Notes: a model not told the origin generated them from the sequence alone. A stretch of 35,894 bases of DNA from Actinomycetes bacterium (GCA_021778635.1 JAJYCD010000033.1:1-35894), one strand, 5' to 3'. Counted from the first letter of the stretch, positions 24,224-31,489 are shown. A program made the numbers and translations.

Positions 24224-24325
24224 CGGGTCAGCATGACAGCGACCTCCGACGCCGCTCAGGCGTGCTGGCCGGGGGCCTCGCCCGGTTGTCCGGACCGGTC
24301 GGCGGGTTCGTCGTCGGGTCGGGAG

Positions 24326-25141
24326 TCAGACGCGGCGGTAGCGGGCCTCGGCGAGACCGTACAGCCCGAAGGCGACGAGCCCCAGGCCGACGATCGCGAG
24401 CAGCACGGGCCCGAACGGTCGGTCGCGCAGCGTCTTGAGCGCGCCGTCCAGACCGCCCGCCTTGTTCGCGTCGTACGTCCAGGCCGCGTCGACGACGAGG
24501 GCGCCGACGAGCGCGACGACGAGCCCGCGCGCCGTCGTCCCGATCCGGCCGAGCTGGGTGACCAGCGCCCGGGCGGCGGGTGTCATCGTCTGCGTGGCGA
24601 GGGCGCGCATGAACGTGAGCCGGAGTCCCTGGGCCACGAGCGCGAGTCCGGTGACGACGAGGAGCGCGCCGGCGACCCCGACCACCCATCGCCCGCCCGG
24701 GTGCGCCATGGTCTGTGCGGCATATCCCTGCTGCTGGCTGCTCTGGCCGGTGGTCGAGCCGGTGACCACCGAGACCGCCGAGTACGCGAGGAACCCGTAG
24801 ACCAGCGCGCGGACGAGCGACTGGGCACGTGGACCGATCCGGCGGCCCTCGCCGACTGCGCCGAAGGCCGCCTCGGACAGTCGCCAGAGCGCGTAGCCGG
24901 CGAGGCCCACCGCGGTGAGCCCGACGAGCCAGCCACCGAAGGGGTGGGAGACGACCGCCTCGAGAGCGCCCTTCTGGTCGATCTCCGCCGACCGACCCTC
25001 GGCGACCAGCACGGCGAGCACGCCCATGAGGAGGTACACCACGGCGCGCGCCGTCAGGCCCGCGCGCGCGGCCCATGCCATCTGTCGACTCGTCGAGGCG
25101 TGATCCCCCGCTCTGGTGATGCGTGCGCGCGGCGAAGCCAT
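24326..25141 (-). CDS. DUF1206 family membrane protein
   Basis: Integral membrane protein of 271 residues made of three repeats, each with two helices: about 26-48 and 68-90, 108-128 and 150-172, 200-222 and 245-265. Each repeat has the recurring pattern of an AR-G-T/V-AR-V motif before the first helix (AARAGLTARAVVYLLMG; AQSLVRALVYGFLAYS; GRIGTTARGLVVALVG), which is typical of DUF1206. ATG at 25141 with GAGGAC 7 nt upstream. Function of the family is unknown. It may be cotranscribed with the SRPBCC gene 102 nt downstream. Confidence 0.92.
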   Translation of the reverse strand: MASPRARITRAGDHASTSRQMAWAARAGLTARAVVYLLMGVLAVLVAEGRSAEIDQKGALEAVVSHPFGGWLVGLTAVGLAGYALWRLSEAAFGAVGEGRRIGPRAQSLVRALVYGFLAYSAVSVVTGSTTGQSSQQQGYAAQTMAHPGGRWVVGVAGALLVVTGLALVAQGLRLTFMRALATQTMTPAARALVTQLGRIGTTARGLVVALVGALVVDAAWTYDANKAGGLDGALKTLRDRPFGPVLLAIVGLGLVAFGLYGLAEARYRRV

Positions 25142-25321
25142 CTCGTCGGTCCTCTACGTGTCGACGGCGCGACGTCGTGAACGTCTCGGAGCATTCTTCA
25201 GAGGAACCCTGGGCAGCGCACGTCGAACGCGCGGTCGGGAGTGCGCTGCCTCGGGAGGTCGCGCGTCCGAGGCGATCGTCCCGCGCCGACGGGCGTCGGG
25301 CGTCCTCGGGCCGCGGGTCCG

Positions 25322-25564
25322 TCAGGAGGCCAGTCGGGCGAGGGTCTCGTGGAGCTGGGCGGCGCGCGGGACCCTGCCGCTGAAGATCACCTGCTCGTCG
25401 ACGACCAGGGCGGGCGTGGACATCACGCCGTAACCCATGATCGTGGGGTAGTCCTCGACCTTCTGGACGCTCGCGTCCAGGCCCAGCACATCGACGGCCT
25501 CGCGTACCGCGCGCTCCAGGGCGACGCAGCTGGTGCAGCCCGGCCCGAGGACCTTGATGATCAC
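25322..25564 (-). CDS. Small thioredoxin-like redox-active disulfide protein (MTH895 type)
   Basis: Compact thioredoxin-fold protein of 80 residues. Cys10 and Cys13 form a CTSC redox motif, and the cis-proline loop is MSTPALVV with Pro51. The GTG start overlaps the ArsR stop by 4 nt (GTGA), so it is made together with that regulator. In other genomes this family sits beside ArsR and a DUF318-type permease, together exporting or handling arsenic or other metal species; that permease is absent here, leaving a two-gene remnant or minimal form. Confidence 0.9.
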   Translation of the reverse strand: MIIKVLGPGCTSCVALERAVREAVDVLGLDASVQKVEDYPTIMGYGVMSTPALVVDEQVIFSGRVPRAAQLHETLARLAS

Positions 25565-25917
25565 TCGGCGACCGTCGTGCTCGACGCACGTGCGGGGGCG
25601 CGGCCGGGCAACGCCGCGGCGAGGCGGTCCAGCGCGTCCGGCGCCAGGGAGTAGTCGATCCACCGCCCGCGCCGTTTGGTCGTCACCAGGCCGGCGTCGC
25701 GCAGCACCTTCAGGTGGTAGCTGAGCAGGTTCGAGGCGATCGGGATGTGCTCCTGAAGGTTGCACACGCATGACTCGCTCGCGGCGAGCTCCTGGAGCAC
25801 CGTCCACCGGACCGGGTCGGCGACGGCTGTCAGCAGAGCGATGGCGGCGTCGGAGTCGGTGCGGGGCTGGCTCGTCAGGACGATCGGGTTGGCGCGGGTC
25901 ATGATCGAATCAGTCAC
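25561..25917 (-). CDS. arsR: ArsR/SmtB family metalloregulator
   Basis: Repressor of 118 residues from GTG at 25917. Winged helix with SNLLSYHLKVLRDAGLV as recognition helix region, and Cys50-Val-Cys52 in ESCVCNL, the classical As(III)/Sb(III)-binding pair. I chose GTG 25917 because a good promoter (TTGAAG, 18 bp, TACTCT) places the first transcribed base at about this codon and no ribosome site is seen; ATG 25902 is the alternative. Partner gene overlaps its stop. The tandem repeat at 25949-25976 overlaps the -35 and is a candidate operator. Confidence 0.9.
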   Translation of the reverse strand: MTDSIMTRANPIVLTSQPRTDSDAAIALLTAVADPVRWTVLQELAASESCVCNLQEHIPIASNLLSYHLKVLRDAGLVTTKRRGRWIDYSLAPDALDRLAAALPGRAPARASSTTVAE

Positions 25918-25923
25918 ATTTGA

Positions 25924-25953
25924 AGAGTAGATCACGTCGTTGCGCGTCTTCAA
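25924..25953 (-). promoter_or_regulatory. Promoter of arsR, leaderless
   Basis: On the minus strand TTGAAG (complement of 25948-25953), 18 bp, then TACTCT (complement of 25924-25929), then 6 nt to the GTG at 25917. Confidence 0.6.
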
Positions 25954-25976
25954 CACCGTGTGTTCAACACCGTGTG
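25949..25976. repeat. Perfect 14-bp tandem direct repeat at the arsR promoter
   Basis: TTCAACACCGTGTG occurs twice back to back (25949-25962 and 25963-25976). Each copy contains the small palindrome ACAC-C-GTGT. It covers the -35 of the arsR promoter. Confidence 0.85.
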
Positions 25977-26127
25977 CGCTCGGGCCGGGTGCGTGCTCTC
26001 TCCCACGTCCGCCTCAGGAGCCTCACCTCCGCTACGCGCTCGCGCACCCCGGTGCCGCCGATCCCTCAGCACCTCCGGCCTCGATCGTCGCGGGACGACG
26101 ACGTGCCACGCGCGCGGTTCGGCGACG

Positions 26128-26148
26128 GCCGGCTCCGGTGGCGCCGGC
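26128..26148 (-). terminator. Possible terminator of the arsRC-arsC transcript
   Basis: GCCGGC (26128-26133) and GCCGGC (26143-26148) can pair around a 9-nt loop, 12 nt after the arsC stop. Short stem and no T-run, so weak support. Confidence 0.3.
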
Positions 26149-26160
26149 GCGGTCGACGCC

Positions 26161-26589
26161 TCACGCAGGCGGCGCGACCGGTTCGACGTCCAGCTCGGCC
26201 AGGAGCGTGAGCACGCGCGCGCGGATCTCGTCGCGGATGGGGCGCACGGCGTCGATGCCCTGGCCGGCCGGGTCGTCGAGCTTCCAGTCCTCGTAGCGCT
26301 TGCCGGGGTAGATCGGGCAGACGTCTCCGCAGCCCATCGTGATGACCACGTCGGACGCCTGGACGGCGTCGGTCGTGAGCACCTTGGGCTGCTCGGCGCT
26401 CAGGTCGATGCCGAGCTCGCCCATGGCCGCGACGGCGGCGGGGTTGACCTGGTCGGCGGGCAGCGAGCCGGCCGAGCGGACCTCCACGGCTCCACCGGAC
26501 AGGGCCGACAGGAAGCCGGCGGCCATCTGGGAGCGGCCGGCGTTGTGCACGCAGACGAACAGGACGCTGGGGCGGGTGGTCTCGGTCAT
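26161..26589 (-). CDS. arsC: Arsenate reductase, low-molecular-weight phosphatase type
   Basis: Reductase of 142 residues turning arsenate into arsenite. The phosphatase-type P-loop C-V-H-N-A-G-R-S begins at Cys13. MGCGDVCPIYPGKRYEDW holds Cys87 and Cys91, the probable resolving thiols, and is followed by KLDDPAGQ with the general acid Asp. ATG at 26589 after GAGGACG. Electron donor could be thioredoxin or mycothiol; the two extra cysteines favour thioredoxin, but this is inference. It lies 117 nt downstream of the ArsR-ArsC fusion gene and reads the same way. Confidence 0.95.
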   Translation of the reverse strand: MTETTRPSVLFVCVHNAGRSQMAAGFLSALSGGAVEVRSAGSLPADQVNPAAVAAMGELGIDLSAEQPKVLTTDAVQASDVVITMGCGDVCPIYPGKRYEDWKLDDPAGQGIDAVRPIRDEIRARVLTLLAELDVEPVAPPA

Positions 26590-26706
26590 GGTCGTCCTCG
26601 CTGTCGGGTGGGGTGGTGCCGGGGTGGGTCGTGATGCCGGGGGCGGTGTGGTGTCGGTGGGGTTTCGGGGGAGTCGGTAGGGGTGCGTCGGCAGAAGGTG
26701 GTGCGG

Positions 26707-27792
26707 TCAGCTCGTCGGACGGTCGGGCAGCAGGTCGGCGAGCAGGTCGGCGAGCAGGGCGCGCACGCGGGTGTCGAGCTCGTCGCGGATGCCGCGCACG
26801 CCCTCGGGCGACGCGAGCGCCGGATCGCCGACGATCCAGTCCTCGTACCGCTTGCCGGGCAGGACCGGGCACGTGTCGCCGCAACCCATGGTGATCACGA
26901 CGTCCGCAGCGCGCACCGCGTCGTCGGTCAGCGGCTTGGGGTACGCGGGGCCGTCGGCACCGTCAGCACCGTCGGCACCGTCGCTGAGGTCGGCGAGGAT
27001 CGCGCGGACGGCCTCGTGGACGTCGTCGGCGGGAGCCGATCCCGCCGACCGCACGGTCACCGCGTCGCCCGCGTAGTGCCGCAGCAGCGCGGCTGCCAGC
27101 TGGGAGCGGCCGGCGTTGGCGACGCACACGAAGAGCACCTGGGGCACCGCGGGCGTCCCGGCGGGCAGCCTCGTCCGGAGCAGGTCGTCCAGGCGTTGGC
27201 GCGCGAACCTCTCGGCCGTGGCGACCAGGTGCGACCTGACCCCGGCTCCCCGGGCGAGGGCCGCGTAGGACTCACGGACGGTCTGGGTCACGAGGTCGGC
27301 GCCCAGTGCGGGGTAGCGCCCGGCGAGCTCGTCGGCGATCCGCTCGAGCACCTGGTCGACGTCGGTCAGCCCGGCGGTCTCGGGGCGGTGCTCGTCGGCG
27401 GCGACCATGTCGGGCGCGAACGCCTCGAGGAGCGTGGAGACGCCACGGCGCACGCGGGGGTCGATCCGGTAGAAGACCCACGTCGCCCGCCGCTCGGAGG
27501 TCAGCACGCCGATGTCCTTGAGCACCTTCAGATGGTGGGAGACGGTCGGCTGGGTGACGTCGGCGACCGTCGCGATGTCGTACACGCACGCCTCGCCGGC
27601 GGGGCTCGTCGCGATCAACGACACCATCCGCAACCGCAACGGGTCCGCCAGGGCCTTGAGCACCGCCGCGACGTGCGCCGCCGCAGGGGCGCCCATGGCG
27701 TTCCCACCGAGGTCCTGCCCGCACGACGGCGCGGGCGCAACCTCGCCCGCGCCGGTCGCCGCGGACGGAGAGGAGGTGGAGACGGCCAACAA
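26707..27792 (-). CDS. ArsR-ArsC fusion protein
   Basis: Two-function protein of about 361 residues. Residues 35-130 are an ArsR winged helix (QPTVSHHLKVLKDIG) with Cys69 in EACVYDI; 140-210 are a helical linker (VDQVLERIADELAGRYPAL) like that before some actinobacterial ArsC proteins; 218-361 are an arsenate reductase with P-loop Cys223 and Cys304/Cys308 in TMGCGDTCP. A DGADGADGAD insert lies at 271-280. The frame opens at TTG 27792 with GGAGGT just upstream; a TTG three bases on or the ATG at MGAPAAAH (residue 33) are alternatives. Such fusions are known in Microbacterium. It likely represses its own promoter at the large palindrome. Confidence 0.92.
   Translation of the reverse strand: MLAVSTSSPSAATGAGEVAPAPSCGQDLGGNAMGAPAAAHVAAVLKALADPLRLRMVSLIATSPAGEACVYDIATVADVTQPTVSHHLKVLKDIGVLTSERRATWVFYRIDPRVRRGVSTLLEAFAPDMVAADEHRPETAGLTDVDQVLERIADELAGRYPALGADLVTQTVRESYAALARGAGVRSHLVATAERFARQRLDDLLRTRLPAGTPAVPQVLFVCVANAGRSQLAAALLRHYAGDAVTVRSAGSAPADDVHEAVRAILADLSDGADGADGADGPAYPKPLTDDAVRAADVVITMGCGDTCPVLPGKRYEDWIVGDPALASPEGVRGIRDELDTRVRALLADLLADLLPDRPTS
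26951..26989 (-). repeat. In-frame 9-bp repeats in the ArsR-ArsC gene
   Basis: Plus-strand units of GGCACCGTC/AGCACCGTC recur four times, coding for (Asp-Gly-Ala)n. The insert sits in the reductase domain between the P-loop and the second cysteine motif. Confidence 0.7.
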
Positions 27793-27820
27793 CGGACCTC
27801 CGTCCGACGGTTACTTCGAC

Positions 27821-27856
27821 TGACGTCTATGTTGATACGTGTCGATATAGATGTCA
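27821..27856. promoter_or_regulatory. 36-bp ArsR-type operator over the fusion-gene promoter
   Basis: TGACGTCTAT at the left end mirrors ATAGATGTCA at the right, around a central ACGT; 28 of 36 positions are symmetric. On the minus strand TTGACA (complement of 27852-27857) is a perfect -35, with CAACAT 17 bp further as a weak -10, so repressor would cover the promoter. Low GC compared with its surroundings. Confidence 0.8.
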
Positions 27857-28131
27857 ACCGATCGCCGTGCCGAGTCCCTGGGTCCACGGGCCACCGCAGG
27901 TCGGGACCTCGTGGGGTCAGGTCGTCGGCGGGCGAAGTCCGTCGCTCCCGGTCGGGACGCGGGGGACCACGGCAGGACCGCGGGGACGCGCGGGCCGGAC
28001 GCAGTGATCTCGGTGGGCCGGCGTGACTCCTCGCCGGCCCGGGCGAGCTGGACCGGGTAGGTGGTCGCGGGACTGTCGGGTCGTGCCTGGGAGGAGGTCT
28101 CGGCCTGGCGGGCGAACGACGCCGAGGACCG

Positions 28132-28353
28132 CTGGAGCAGCAGCGTGTGTCCCGTCGGTGCGGTGTCGATGACCACGTACCGGCCGGTCGCGTCGGCGAT
28201 GGTCCGCGCGCAGGCGTGGAAGACCGCGACCTCCTGGGTGCGGGGGGATCGAAGGTCCTCGGTGAGCAGGTCCAGCGCCGCGGACTCGAGCTGGGCGCCC
28301 GCGGTCGCCAGGCCGTGGGCCGTGTAGGCCGCGGGCTGGGCGAGTTCGAGGCG
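28132..28353 (-). pseudogene. arsA: arsA arsenite-ATPase remnant
   Basis: My reading of the minus strand from 28353 gives, in order, LESAALDLLTEDLRSPRTQE, then VAVFHACARTIADATGRYV, then VIDTAPTGHTLLL. That is the region of the second ATPase half of ArsA around its switch/DTAP motif (DTAPTGH). A TAG at 28354-28356 closes the frame upstream and the Walker A regions are missing; after HTLLL likeness fades. So this is a fragment of an ArsA gene, oriented with the other ars genes and directly upstream of the ArsR-ArsC operator. The frame remains open to 27811, overlapping that operator. Confidence 0.72.
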
Positions 28354-28356
28354 CTA

Positions 28357-28746
28357 CGCGTCACCGAGGGTGCGCAACTCGTCCAGGACCGGGCTGCGCG
28401 AGCCGCGGACGAGAGGATCGCCGCGGCCGCAAGCCAGGCACGAGCGGCCGAGCCCACGCATTGGCACTCGCTGTCCCGGTGTACCCACCAGGCCATGAAC
28501 GCGGCATCGGACCGAGCCTGTCGAGGGCCATCTCCTCGCGCGCGCTCCTTGTCCCGGGTTCCCGCAGCCGACCCCGCAATCGCATCGACGGGCACGCAAC
28601 GCATACGTTCGATGAGCGCGAGACCACGGTCGCTTGACAGCGCCGCAGTGGCGCTGTGCGGCGCTCGGGGCGATGCGGTCAGGGCCCGGCAACCCCGCTT
28701 GGGCACGGATGTGCGATGAGTCTGAGGCCGCCTGACTTCTGCAAGG
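28357..28746. other. Non-coding or decayed stretch
   Basis: About 390 nt between the arsA remnant and the next gene. No frame looks like a protein. It holds a perfect 8-bp hairpin, ACAGCGCC (28637-28644) and GGCGCTGT (28650-28657), without T-run. Probably further remains of the ars region. Confidence 0.45.
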
Positions 28747-28791
28747 ATGACGACGGCGAAGACGCGGCGTGATGGGTGCAGAGAGGGTCTC

Positions 28792-29646
28792 GTGCGGACG
28801 TTTCGGAATCCGGCGCTGCGCTGGGTGGCGCCGGTCACGGTGCTGGGAGTGGCCGTGGTCGCATGGGCCTCGGGATCTGCAGTCGCTGCCGCGCTGATCA
28901 TGGGGACCTGGCTGATGGCCGTCGGCCTGACCGACCGGGTGCGGGTGGAGGCTGATGCTCAGCACGTGCGGGTCGTGAACTACCTGCGCACCACCGTCTT
29001 GTCGTGGGGCGAGGTCGCCGCGGTGGAGGTCGACCCCGCCCACGCCCGGTGCGTGCTGCGCCTGCGTTCGGGCTCCGCCCTGACCGCGTGGGGTCTGTAC
29101 GCGGGCCCAGGAGGGCTCGGGGCCGCAGAGATCGTGAAAGCCGTCAACGAGCTGGAGACCTTGCGCGCCCGGTACCGCGGTCCGCGGGTCCACCACCCGC
29201 GAGCGAGGGTAGCGGCGCGCGGGGCCTTCGCCCGGGCAAGACCGATGTCCTTCAGCTCTAGCCTGGTCCTGGGCGCATTGCTTACCGGCCTCGCCCTGCT
29301 CGGTGGCGGCGCCTACCTGCTGGCCCAGTACGCCGCCTTTGCCGAGCACGGCGTGCCTGTGGAGGCCGTCGTGACGGAGGTGTCCGGGTTCAAGTACGCG
29401 GACGTGACGCTGCGCTACACGGTGGACGGTCAGACCCTGGTCAACACAGCGGGCGACTGGAACGACTGGCCCCACGTCGGCCAGACCGTCGCCGCCGTGT
29501 ACGACTCGACGAACCCGTCACAGATCACCGACGCCCGAGTAGCCGGCACCCTGTCGGCGCTCCTGGAAGCGGTGTGGGTGCTCGTGATCGGTGCGTCCTC
29601 CCTGACCTACGCCGCGGTCAGGTGGCTGCGAGGTCCGTGGTACTGA
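28792..29646 (+). CDS. Membrane protein with PH-like and DUF3592-like parts
   Basis: About 284 residues from GTG 28792, preceded by GAGAGGG; ATG 28747 would add 15. A pair of helices near 10-47 (WVAPVTVLGVAVVAW; AALIMGTWLMAVGL) precedes a small domain with VVNYLRTTVLSWGEVAAVEV, typical of bacterial PH-like (bPH2) segments. A third helix (LVLGALLTGLALLGGGAYLL) leads to an external-type domain TEVSGFKYADVTLRYTVDGQ and VAAVYDSTNPSQITDAR, which fits DUF3592; a final helix ends the protein. Function unknown. Confidence 0.82.
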   Translation: MRTFRNPALRWVAPVTVLGVAVVAWASGSAVAAALIMGTWLMAVGLTDRVRVEADAQHVRVVNYLRTTVLSWGEVAAVEVDPAHARCVLRLRSGSALTAWGLYAGPGGLGAAEIVKAVNELETLRARYRGPRVHHPRARVAARGAFARARPMSFSSSLVLGALLTGLALLGGGAYLLAQYAAFAEHGVPVEAVVTEVSGFKYADVTLRYTVDGQTLVNTAGDWNDWPHVGQTVAAVYDSTNPSQITDARVAGTLSALLEAVWVLVIGASSLTYAAVRWLRGPWY

Positions 29647-29909
29647 CCTCGGCTGCGTCGCTGAACCGAGTCGGGGCGCCGGGCGAGACGCCCTCTCTGC
29701 CTACCGCCATGAGCAGGTCAGGGACATGGACGGGATCGGCCGGTCGCTGCCTGGCCGCGCATTGGTGCCTGGATCGCATGGCTCGGACGCCGTCAGCATC
29801 GCGCGGCCCCTCTGGCTGCTTCCCGCCGCCACCCAGAGGCTCGCAGTCGCGCGACAGCACATGGCGGTCGTCCTGGTCCGTCGCGAGAGCACGGTTCGCC
29901 GTCGCGGGC

Positions 29910-30452
29910 TCACCACTGTCGACGCACGGTTGCCTTCGTACCCGTGACGAGGCTCGCCGCCGGCACGTCGTCCGCCACGATCGCTCCCGCCGCGATCACG
30001 GCGTCGCGCCCGATGCTGACCCCGGGCAGGATCGTCGCGCCGGCGCCGATCCACACGTTCTCGGCCACGTCGATCGGCGCGCCGGTGAGGTGCAGCCGCC
30101 GTTCTGCCGGGTCCACGGGATGGCCGACGGTGATGAACGTCGCCTTCGGACCGACCATGACCCCCTCGCCGAGCCGGATGCCGAAGTGGTCCAGGAACGT
30201 GCAGCCCTGATTGATGAACACGCGCTCGGCGAGGTCGAGGTGGAGCCCGTGGTCGGTGTAGAAGGGCGGGTAGATCGTGACGCGCGGGGGCAGCGGGCGG
30301 CCGAGGATCTGCGCGTACAGCTCGGCCTTGGCCGCCTCGTCCTCGAAGGGAAGGACGTTGAGGCGCGAGGTGAGCGCGGTGACCTGCAGAACTCTGGCGG
30401 CCATCGCCTGGAACTCGGCGCTGTGGATGCGCATGAGGCGTTCGCCGGACAT
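29910..30452 (-). CDS. Maltose/galactoside O-acetyltransferase-like hexapeptide enzyme
   Basis: Acetyl-CoA-dependent sugar O-acetyltransferase family (Maa/LacA) of 180 residues. The N-terminal helical Mac domain (SGERL, then ELYAQILGRPLPPRVTIYPP) is followed by hexapeptide-repeat turns of a left-handed beta helix: VFINQGCTFLD, GVMVGPKATFIT, then catalytic-type His in GHPVDP, and NVWIGAGATILPGVSIGRDAVIAAGAIV. The end (LVTGTKATVRR) is the normal family C-terminus, so the gene is complete. ATG at 30452 follows GAGAGGAT. Cytosolic trimer by homology. Confidence 0.93.
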   Translation of the reverse strand: MSGERLMRIHSAEFQAMAARVLQVTALTSRLNVLPFEDEAAKAELYAQILGRPLPPRVTIYPPFYTDHGLHLDLAERVFINQGCTFLDHFGIRLGEGVMVGPKATFITVGHPVDPAERRLHLTGAPIDVAENVWIGAGATILPGVSIGRDAVIAAGAIVADDVPAASLVTGTKATVRRQW

Positions 30453-30586
30453 GAGCTGATCCTCTCAGGTGTCCCGAGGTCGGCCCGGGTCTCGCCCGGG
30501 GCGGTGCTCGCCGGACCTGGTGCGCCCCGACTGTCGCGACGAGAGCCCGCACGGTGCCGCTCGCGTGCGGCGGACGTGGCGCGCGG

Positions 30587-30745
30587 TCAGTCCGTGCGGG
30601 CGACGATCGGGTCCACGATCGCGTGGATCGCCGCGGGCTGCTCGATGTGCGGCAGGTGCCCGGCGGCCGGGACGAGGACGAAGCGGGCGTCGCCGGGGAA
30701 GGACTCGTCGAGCGCAGCCCGGGCGGGGGCCGTCGCCAGGACCAC
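30587..30745 (-). pseudogene. 3' remnant of an alpha/beta hydrolase gene
   Basis: The last 52 residues of the frame read like the end of an alpha/beta hydrolase: VVLATAPARAALDESFPGDA, then RFVLVPAAGHLPHIEQPAAI with the catalytic His motif GHLPHIEQP, and a short final helix. Upstream of 30745 the frame turns to nonsense, with no nucleophile elbow or HG motif. It is therefore the C-terminal piece of a lost gene. It meets the MarR remnant head to head at about 30740-30745. Confidence 0.72.
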
Positions 30746-30892
30746 CGCCTCACCGCCGAGGGGCGACGCGTCCTCGCGGTGGGGGAGCGGATCGTCGACG
30801 AGACTCTCGCGACGCTCTTCGCGCCTCTCGACACGGCCGAGCGGCAGAACCTCCAGTCCCTGCTGGACGCCTTCGTGAGCCGGTCCGGCCCG
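30740..30892 (+). pseudogene. 3' remnant of a MarR-family regulator gene
   Basis: In frame from about 30740 the plus strand gives DHRLTAEGRRVLAVGERI, then VDETLATLFAPLDTAERQ and NLQSLLDAFVSR. That is the wing and C-terminal dimer helices of a MarR regulator (LT-EGR motif, then the aromatic/leucine helix). The helix-turn-helix and N-terminus are missing. A divergent MarR/hydrolase pair seems to have lost both 5' halves and the shared promoter. Confidence 0.75.
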
Positions 30893-31038
30893 CGCGAAGC
30901 GGGCATCCGAGCGGGGATAAACCCGGTCCACCCCGCGCCTCGGCCTACCCGCGCTCAGCCGTCTTCTCCTCACGTCGCTGCAGGTCAGGCGCGGTTTCTG
31001 AGTCGGAAGAATGTGAAGAACCTGTGAGAGCGCGGCTA
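30893..31038. other. Spacer before the sugar-importer promoter
   Basis: Open frames continue out of the MarR remnant but show no family likeness. Nothing else recognised. Confidence 0.4.
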
Positions 31039-31066
31039 TTGACACGGTGAGTGTTAGCGCTAACAT
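31039..31066 (+). promoter_or_regulatory. Promoter with LacI-type operator of the sugar importer
   Basis: TTGACA (31039-31044), 16 bp, TAACAT (31061-31066). The perfect 14-bp palindrome TGTTAGCGCTAACA (31052-31065) lies in the spacer and overlaps the -10; its central CG and TTAGCGCTAA form are typical of LacI/GalR operators. The repressor gene is not in this window. Confidence 0.85.
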
Positions 31067-31138
31067 CGTTGTTCATGTAGCGCGCACGGAGTGCTCAGAG
31101 TCCACCTGAGCACGCCACGTCACCGCGGAGGAGGTTGC

Positions 31139-31249
31139 GTGCGACTCGACCAGCGGGTGCACACGATCCTGAGGCGGAACCCGGGTCTGCCGAGCCGCAG
31201 GCCTGCACAGCGGAGCCTGCAGACGTGCAGGCCCGCACAGCGGAGGTAG
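31139..31249 (+). CDS. Arg-rich 36-residue leader ORF (possible)
   Basis: GTG at 31139 is preceded by GGAGGAGG with 4-5 nt spacing, an ideal ribosome site, and stops with TAG at 31247-31249. The 36 residues begin VRLDQRVHTILRRNPGLPSR and end RPAQRR; 11 are Arg. It lies in the 420-nt leader between the LacI-type promoter and the binding-protein gene. It may be a regulatory leader peptide or the start of a lost gene. The direct repeat at 31197-31245 codes its second half. Confidence 0.4.
   Translation: MRLDQRVHTILRRNPGLPSRRPAQRSLQTCRPAQRR
31197..31245 (+). repeat. 19-bp direct repeat in the importer leader
   Basis: GCAGGCCTGCACAGCGGAG (31197-31215) recurs at 31227-31245 with one change (CCCGC for CCTGC), period 30 bp. 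Confidence 0.8.
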
Positions 31250-31489
31250 CGACCAACGGAGGTCGGCACCACGTCCCGTAGTCCCCGGCGATCACGATCG
31301 CGCGCCGGGCAGCTCGACCACGAAGTCCGCACGGTCTTCGCCGACCCCGGGGTCGCCGAGGGCCTCGAGAGCGGTCCACCGCGACCGACCGTGACGTCCC
31401 GATCGGGCCCGAGACGAGGTCCGCTCGAGGGCTGACGTGCACCGCACGAGGCATCGATCCCCGAGATGACACCACAAGGGAGTGGAGCA
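31250..31489 (+). other. Rest of the importer mRNA leader
   Basis: About 240 nt with no gene I can name. On the minus strand, 31295-31400 codes a protein-like run (WTALEALGDPGVGEDRADFV) ending at a TGA, possibly the end of a lost gene. Confidence 0.4.

Noticed and set aside
29700..29909. Plus-strand run RPLWLLPAATQRLAV resembling a motif of ImuB-like polymerases
   Set aside because: Too short, no flanking homology, and no imuA/dnaE2 nearby; left as unassigned spacer between the PH-like protein and the acetyltransferase.
30680..30740. Plus-strand EGLVERSPGGGRR as part of the MarR wing
   Set aside because: It looks MarR-like but is antisense to the well-supported hydrolase remnant; I could not decide, so the MarR remnant is drawn from 30740 only.
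31295..31400. Minus-strand protein-like run ending at a TGA in the importer leader
   Set aside because: Only about 30 residues read well and I recognise no family; mentioned as leader content, not called a gene.
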